Assembly (NCBI GenBank): GCA_026417195.1
Contig: JAOADS010000062.1
Location: 1 to 11,217, forward strand
Length of the DNA: 11,217 bases
Reading direction: 5' to 3'
Origin: Ignavibacteria bacterium
GTDB taxonomy: Bacteria > Bacteroidota > Ignavibacteria > Tepidaquicellales > OLB5
Numbering within the stretch: the first letter of the stretch is position 1; every line of letters starts with the position of its first letter. Positions 8,301-11,217 of the stretch are shown one piece after another. Under the pieces are notes generated by a model. The model did not search any database, was not told the DNA's origin, and saw only the letters and a list, made by a program, of their open reading frames with translations. Made by a program: the position numbers and the translations under genes.

Positions 8301-9210
8301 GGAGGATTTGAACATCGGCTTCAAAAGAGGCAGACAGAAGGTTGAAAAGCAGGTTTATCAGAAATTTGAAAAGATGCTCATCGAAAAATTGAATTATCTT
8401 GTTTTTAAAAACAGTGACTGGGATGAAACAGGAGGTGCATTAAGGGGATTACAGCTAACAAGTAAATTTGATTCTTTTAAAAAGCTCGGAAAACAGAGTG
8501 GCTTTGTTTTCTATGTACCGGCTTCATATACAAGCAGGATTGATCCGGTAAGCGGATTTATAAATTTCCTTTACCCGAATTATGAAAGTATTGAGAGATC
8601 TGAAAAGTACCTGCAAAAATTTGACAGTATCAGATTCAACCCTGATAAGGAATGGTTTGAGTTTACTTTTGATTATGATAATTTTACAGACAGAATGTCT
8701 GGTTCAAAGACGAAATGGACAGTTTGCACAACTAACGAAAAAAGATATTACTGGAATAAGACTCTTAATAACAATAAAGGCGGACAACAGGAAGTTGATG
8801 TTACTGAAGAGCTCAAGAAACTTTTTGCTGAATCAGATATAGTTTATGCTACAGGGGAAAATCTGATTGATAAAATATGCGAACAGAATACCGCAGACTT
8901 TTTCAGACGCTTGTTAAAATTACTTTCAATTACTGTTGCTATGCGTTACAATAATGGTAAGACAGGACTGGATGAAGAAGATTATATACTCTCACCAGTT
9001 GAACCGTTTTTTGACAGCAGAAAAGCGGATGATAAACTTCCTCAGAACGCTGATGCAAACGGAGCTTACCACATTGCCCTGAAGGGCTTGTTGCTGCTAA
9101 ACAGGTTGAATGAAAAAGGCCCTGAGGAATTTGAAAAGACCAAGAAAAGCAAAGACGGTAAAAGCCAGTGGCTGCCGCATAGTGAATGGCTGGAGTTTGT
9201 GCAGAAATAA
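5356..9210 (+). CDS. cas12a: Cas12a (Cpf1), type V-A CRISPR RNA-guided DNA nuclease
   Basis: A complete 1284-residue Cas12a, which processes pre-crRNA and cuts double-stranded DNA next to a T-rich PAM. Domains in order: WED-I (Tyr-Gln-Leu-Ser-Lys-Thr-Leu-Arg-Phe near residues 8-16), REC1/REC2 (to about 570), WED-II (Leu-Ala-Gly585-Trp-Asp), the PAM-interacting region (Gly645-Pro-Asn-Lys-Met-Leu-Pro-Lys652), WED-III, RuvC-I (Gly-Val-Asp890-Arg-Gly-Glu-Arg), the bridge helix with Trp948, RuvC-II (Met-Glu983-Asp-Leu-Asn), Nuc (Arg1197) and RuvC-III (Asp1233-Ala-Asn-Gly-Ala-Tyr). His817, Lys826 and Lys843 align with the known processing residues of Lachnospiraceae Cas12a (His759, Lys768, Lys785), with identical spacing between them. 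All catalytic residues are present and the frame is unbroken, so it looks active. The ATG gives the normal short N-terminus. The next gene, 42 bases away, encodes a second Cas12 protein, probably on the same transcript. No array or adaptation genes are visible. Confidence 0.98.
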   Translation: MEQFTNLYQLSKTLRFELVPVGRTLEHIEKKGILDEDEERALDYTKVKKIIDGYHKDFIDMALRNARLIGLNEYETLYRKSARNEDEAERFEEIKNDLRTQITECFSKNSDNDIQQRWKNIFGKELIKLDLKKWADDNMDFLLEKLKDYFTDKNTLLKTIEEFDNFTTYFTGFHENRKNMYSKEEKSTAIAFRLINQNLPKFLDNIMIYEKAKEAGIDFSAVSTEMEEILKGITLDEIFKVEFYNKLLTQRGIDLFNYVVGGKAEEGGKKVKGLNEYINLHNQRNNDRNNRIPRLKQLYKQILSDRTSISFIPEKYIDDNELLESIENFYTSELINHKKGDNTINIISEIKNLLQNITEYNTNGIYVNNGVMLTNISQKIFGNWGYIHNALRNYYDVIHNETNSESVKSSKKYEKEKERWMKQKQFSVKLISEAINEYDKQSDNYNKITEYFKNLGRMSVVTEDGVREEIPSLIDGIYNKYNEVRDLLNVEYPEDKNLIQDKVSVALIKNFLDSVLELLHFIKALKLREEVSNKDENFYGWFDELYDILDEVIPLYNKVRNYLTQKPYSTEKFKLNFENSTLLAGWDLNKEADNTCVLLRKKINGDYLYYLGIMDKSHNRIFRDIPELKKGEECYEKMIYKLLPGPNKMLPKVFFSKSRVDEFKPSEEIMRNYEMETHKKGKKFNLEHCHKLIDFFKESISRHEDWKNFNFKFSPTSSYQDMSDFYREVAEQGYKINFQEIPSAFINELVDEGKLYLFQIYNKDFSPHSKGKPNLHTIYWKVLFDERNLNDVVFKLNGEAEVFYRRKSIQESEKIIHPANQPIENKNPDNPKKQSMFDYALIKDRRYTLDKFQFHVPITINFKARGGDNINSLVNEYLKNNEDVKIIGVDRGERHLLYLVMINQKGEILKQMSLNEIIIEYQNINLRTDYRRLLDEKEKQRDRARRDWGTVENIKELKEGYLSQIIHVISKLIVQNNCILVMEDLNIGFKRGRQKVEKQVYQKFEKMLIEKLNYLVFKNSDWDETGGALRGLQLTSKFDSFKKLGKQSGFVFYVPASYTSRIDPVSGFINFLYPNYESIERSEKYLQKFDSIRFNPDKEWFEFTFDYDNFTDRMSGSKTKWTVCTTNEKRYYWNKTLNNNKGGQQEVDVTEELKKLFAESDIVYATGENLIDKICEQNTADFFRRLLKLLSITVAMRYNNGKTGLDEEDYILSPVEPFFDSRKADDKLPQNADANGAYHIALKGLLLLNRLNEKGPEEFEKTKKSKDGKSQWLPHSEWLEFVQK

Positions 9211-9229
9211 AGTTAATCAATCATTAACT
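9211..9229 (+). repeat. Perfect inverted repeat between cas12a and the second effector gene
   Basis: AGTTAAT (9211-9217) and ATTAACT (9223-9229) are perfect inverted copies around a 5-base loop, starting immediately after the cas12a stop. The stem is only 7 bp and A/T-rich, and no T run follows, so it is not a convincing terminator. It could be a small intercistronic hairpin tuning message stability or reinitiation, a protein-binding palindrome, or chance. Confidence 0.4.
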
Positions 9230-9240
9230 ATATAAAAAGA

Positions 9241-9246
9241 AAGGAG
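9241..9246 (+). promoter_or_regulatory. Strong Shine-Dalgarno site for the second effector gene
   Basis: AAGGAG with six bases to the ATG at 9253-9255. It fixes the start of the second effector and contrasts with cas12a, whose start has no such site, suggesting independent and efficient initiation on a shared message. Confidence 0.75.
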
Positions 9247-9252
9247 TCCGTA

Positions 9253-11217
9253 ATGGATTTAATTCAAAACAAATATCAGCTTTCAAAAACATTGCGTTTT
9301 GGCTTAACACTTAAACAAAAGACAAAGAAAAAAAATTATATCGGAGATGTATATGAAAGCCATACTGAGTTAAAAGACCTTGTCAAATTTTCAGAAGATA
9401 AGATTAAGTTTGAAATAAAACATAGCAGTGATGCAAACATACCTGTTGAGGACATTAAAAAAAGTCTGGACTGGATAAATAAATTCCTGGAAGCATGGGA
9501 AAAAATATATCACAGAACAGATCAGCTAGCTCTTGAGAAAGATTATTACAAGAAACTTTCCAGGAAAATTGGTTTTCAGGGGTTTTGGTATTATAAAAAA
9601 GATAATGAATTGGTCAAGAGACCACAGAGCCGTGAGATTAAACTTTCAGAACTGGTTAGGGAAGATGAACATGGTAAAAAACGTAACACTTACATTATAG
9701 AATTCTGGAGCAATATTATTCAGAAAGCAAAAGAAAAACTATATGAGACGGAAGCTATCTTTGAAAAGTTTGAGTCTGCAATAAAAAGCAATCGTGATGA
9801 TGACAGGCCAAATGAAGTTGAGATGCGAAAAATGTTTATATCCCTTGCAAATATTATTAATGAAGTGTTATTACCTCTCTGTAACAATTCCATCTCTTTT
9901 CCGAACATTGAGAAATTAATAAATAACGAAGAAAGCAAAATCTTACGCGAGTTCGCACTTGATGATGAATTCCGTATGAATTTGCTAAACCTGTTAGAAG
10001 AGCTGAAAATATATTTTTCTGAAAACGGCGGTAATGTTCCCTACTGTAGAGCAACACTTAACCCAATGACTGGAATTAAAAAGCCTGAATTAACAGATAA
10101 TAGTATCAATAAGGAAGTTGATTTAACAGGGGTTGAAAAGTATTTGCAAAGCAATACACAACATATAGACAAATTCAAAGCAATACAAGATGAGAGTTTA
10201 CCGCTAATTGAGCGCGGATTATTGTTTAAATACAAAACAATACCTGCAGTTGTACAGTTTGATCTGGCAAAAGTTTTAGCAGAAAAAACCGGGAAATCTC
10301 TGAATGAAATGCGAACAATAATCCGAACAATCGGTTTACCTCAAAGTCCGGCAAAAGATTATGCCGATATGCAGGATAAAAGTGAATTTAATATTCATAA
10401 TTATCCATTGAAAGTTGCATTTGATTACGCATGGGAAAATTTAGCAAAGGCAGTTTATCATCCAGATTTAGATTTCCCTAAACAACAATGTGAAAAATTT
10501 TTAAAAGATATATTCGGTGTAGTAACAGATAACAATGCAGATTTCAAACTCTATTCTCAACTTTTGTATTTACGGGAATTGTTGGCGGCTCTTGAACATG
10601 GTAAACCGGCAGATGTAAAAAGTATTGTAGAAAAAGCTCAACAATTATTAGAGGAAATCAAATGGAATGATGTATCTTATAACAAGGGAGCAGGATATAA
10701 AAAAGCGATTTCTGATTGGTTAAAAACTAGATCTAAGAATGATGAAAAATTCCAGAAGGCAAAGCAGCAAGTCGGTTTAATACGCGGCGGATTGAAAAAC
10801 AAAATTAAAAGATTTAAAACTCTGACGGAAGCTTATAAAGACATTGCCATGAAACTTGGAAAAGCATTTGCCGATATGCGTGATAAGATAACCGGGGCAG
10901 TTGAGCTAAATAAAATATCGCACTATGCAACAATTATTGAGGATAGAAATAATGATAAATACGTACTGATTGAAAAGTTAATAGTTGGTGAAAATCCCAG
11001 TATTCTTGGATATTTTGATGAGGAAGGCGAATTAATCACATATTCAGTTAATTCTGTTACATCTGCAGCTATTAACAAGATGATAAGAAAAATACGGGCT
11101 GGTGAGTTGCAAAAAAATGAAAACAATAAACAACAAAGTGATACGATAAGTGATGAGCGTAGAGAAGCTGAAAATCTATTGAGATGGAAAAAATTTATTG
11201 AAAGTAAACAATGGGAT
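9253..11217 (+). CDS. cas12a2: Cas12a2-like CRISPR effector, N-terminal 655 residues (3' end beyond window)
   Basis: The frame is open from the ATG at 9253 to the last base, so the C-terminal half is outside the window. Residues 8-16 carry the Cas12a WED-I motif (YQLSKTLRF), but the rest differs from the neighbouring Cas12a. It agrees with what I remember of Sulfuricurvum Cas12a2 at Ala-Trp82-Glu-Lys-Ile-Tyr-His-Arg-Thr-Asp90-Gln, Leu-Ala-Asn-Ile-Ile-Asn203-Glu, Ile-Ser-Phe216-Pro-Asn-Ile, Asn-Tyr384-Pro-Leu-Lys-Val-Ala-Phe-Asp-Tyr-Ala-Trp394-Glu, Gln-Gln-Val-Gly-Leu-Ile-Arg511-Gly-Gly-Leu-Lys, and His557-Tyr...Ile-Ile-Glu-Asp564-Arg, which likely starts WED-II. Known Cas12a2 (about 1180 residues) binds crRNA, is triggered by complementary RNA with a suitable flank, then degrades RNA and single- and double-stranded DNA, causing abortive infection. 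WED-I, REC1, REC2 and part of WED-II/PI are seen; RuvC and zinc ribbon are not. A new sister group of Cas12a2 cannot be excluded. Confidence 0.88.
   Translation, partial: MDLIQNKYQLSKTLRFGLTLKQKTKKKNYIGDVYESHTELKDLVKFSEDKIKFEIKHSSDANIPVEDIKKSLDWINKFLEAWEKIYHRTDQLALEKDYYKKLSRKIGFQGFWYYKKDNELVKRPQSREIKLSELVREDEHGKKRNTYIIEFWSNIIQKAKEKLYETEAIFEKFESAIKSNRDDDRPNEVEMRKMFISLANIINEVLLPLCNNSISFPNIEKLINNEESKILREFALDDEFRMNLLNLLEELKIYFSENGGNVPYCRATLNPMTGIKKPELTDNSINKEVDLTGVEKYLQSNTQHIDKFKAIQDESLPLIERGLLFKYKTIPAVVQFDLAKVLAEKTGKSLNEMRTIIRTIGLPQSPAKDYADMQDKSEFNIHNYPLKVAFDYAWENLAKAVYHPDLDFPKQQCEKFLKDIFGVVTDNNADFKLYSQLLYLRELLAALEHGKPADVKSIVEKAQQLLEEIKWNDVSYNKGAGYKKAISDWLKTRSKNDEKFQKAKQQVGLIRGGLKNKIKRFKTLTEAYKDIAMKLGKAFADMRDKITGAVELNKISHYATIIEDRNNDKYVLIEKLIVGENPSILGYFDEEGELITYSVNSVTSAAINKMIRKIRAGELQKNENNKQQSDTISDERREAENLLRWKKFIESKQWD

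Noticed and set aside
9328..9335. Eight-A run early in the second effector gene as a phase-variation or slippage site
   Set aside because: Similar A runs occur elsewhere in this A/T-rich window (for example in the methyltransferase gene near 2205), so it is not a special signal.
9720..10235. Overlapping minus-strand open frames of 64-72 residues
   Set aside because: They lie wholly opposite the continuous second effector gene, which has recognisable family motifs; they are shadow frames.
5205..11217. A CRISPR array or Cas12a-type direct repeat near the effectors
   Set aside because: No repeated 20-40 base unit with regular spacing and no TCTAC...GTAGA repeat stem was seen in the non-coding stretches or elsewhere.

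Overview
This window is A/T-rich bacterial DNA, packed with genes; the longest non-coding stretch is 151 bases. The gene content (a long beta-rich envelope protein ending in Phe, a SpoU-type methyltransferase, an amidohydrolase and gpsA), the codon style and the scarcity of Shine-Dalgarno sites at operon starts suggest a Gram-negative member of the Bacteroidota/Chlorobi/Ignavibacteria group, most likely an Ignavibacteria-like lineage. That placement is inference; no rRNA or other marker gene is present.

Left part (1-5204), chromosomal genes. A plus-strand pair comes first: the C-terminal 715 residues of a large, probably outer-membrane protein, cut by the window start, and a SpoU/TrmH-family RNA methyltransferase overlapping it by one base (TGATG). 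They converge tail to tail, with a 10-base overlap, on a minus-strand operon of gpsA (glycerol-3-phosphate dehydrogenase) followed by a YtcJ-like amidohydrolase. The amidohydrolase must start about 216 bases upstream of its first ATG, because its His-x-His metal motif lies there. The only reasonable start is a CTG overlapping the gpsA stop and preceded by a perfect AAGGAGG.

Right part (5205-11217), CRISPR effectors. A 151-base divergent intergenic region separates gpsA from a complete 1284-residue Cas12a with an intact RuvC triad, Nuc arginine and pre-crRNA processing triad. Forty-two bases downstream, behind a strong ribosome binding site, lies a second effector gene open to the window end (655 codons seen). 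Its sequence matches what I remember of Cas12a2, the RNA-triggered nuclease that causes abortive infection. The window therefore holds a type V tandem cas12a-cas12a2 locus, in which a DNA-targeting effector and an RNA-activated collateral nuclease probably share guides. No CRISPR array and no cas1, cas2 or cas4 are visible; if present they should lie to the right. The rest of the second gene, including its RuvC and zinc-ribbon regions, is outside the window.
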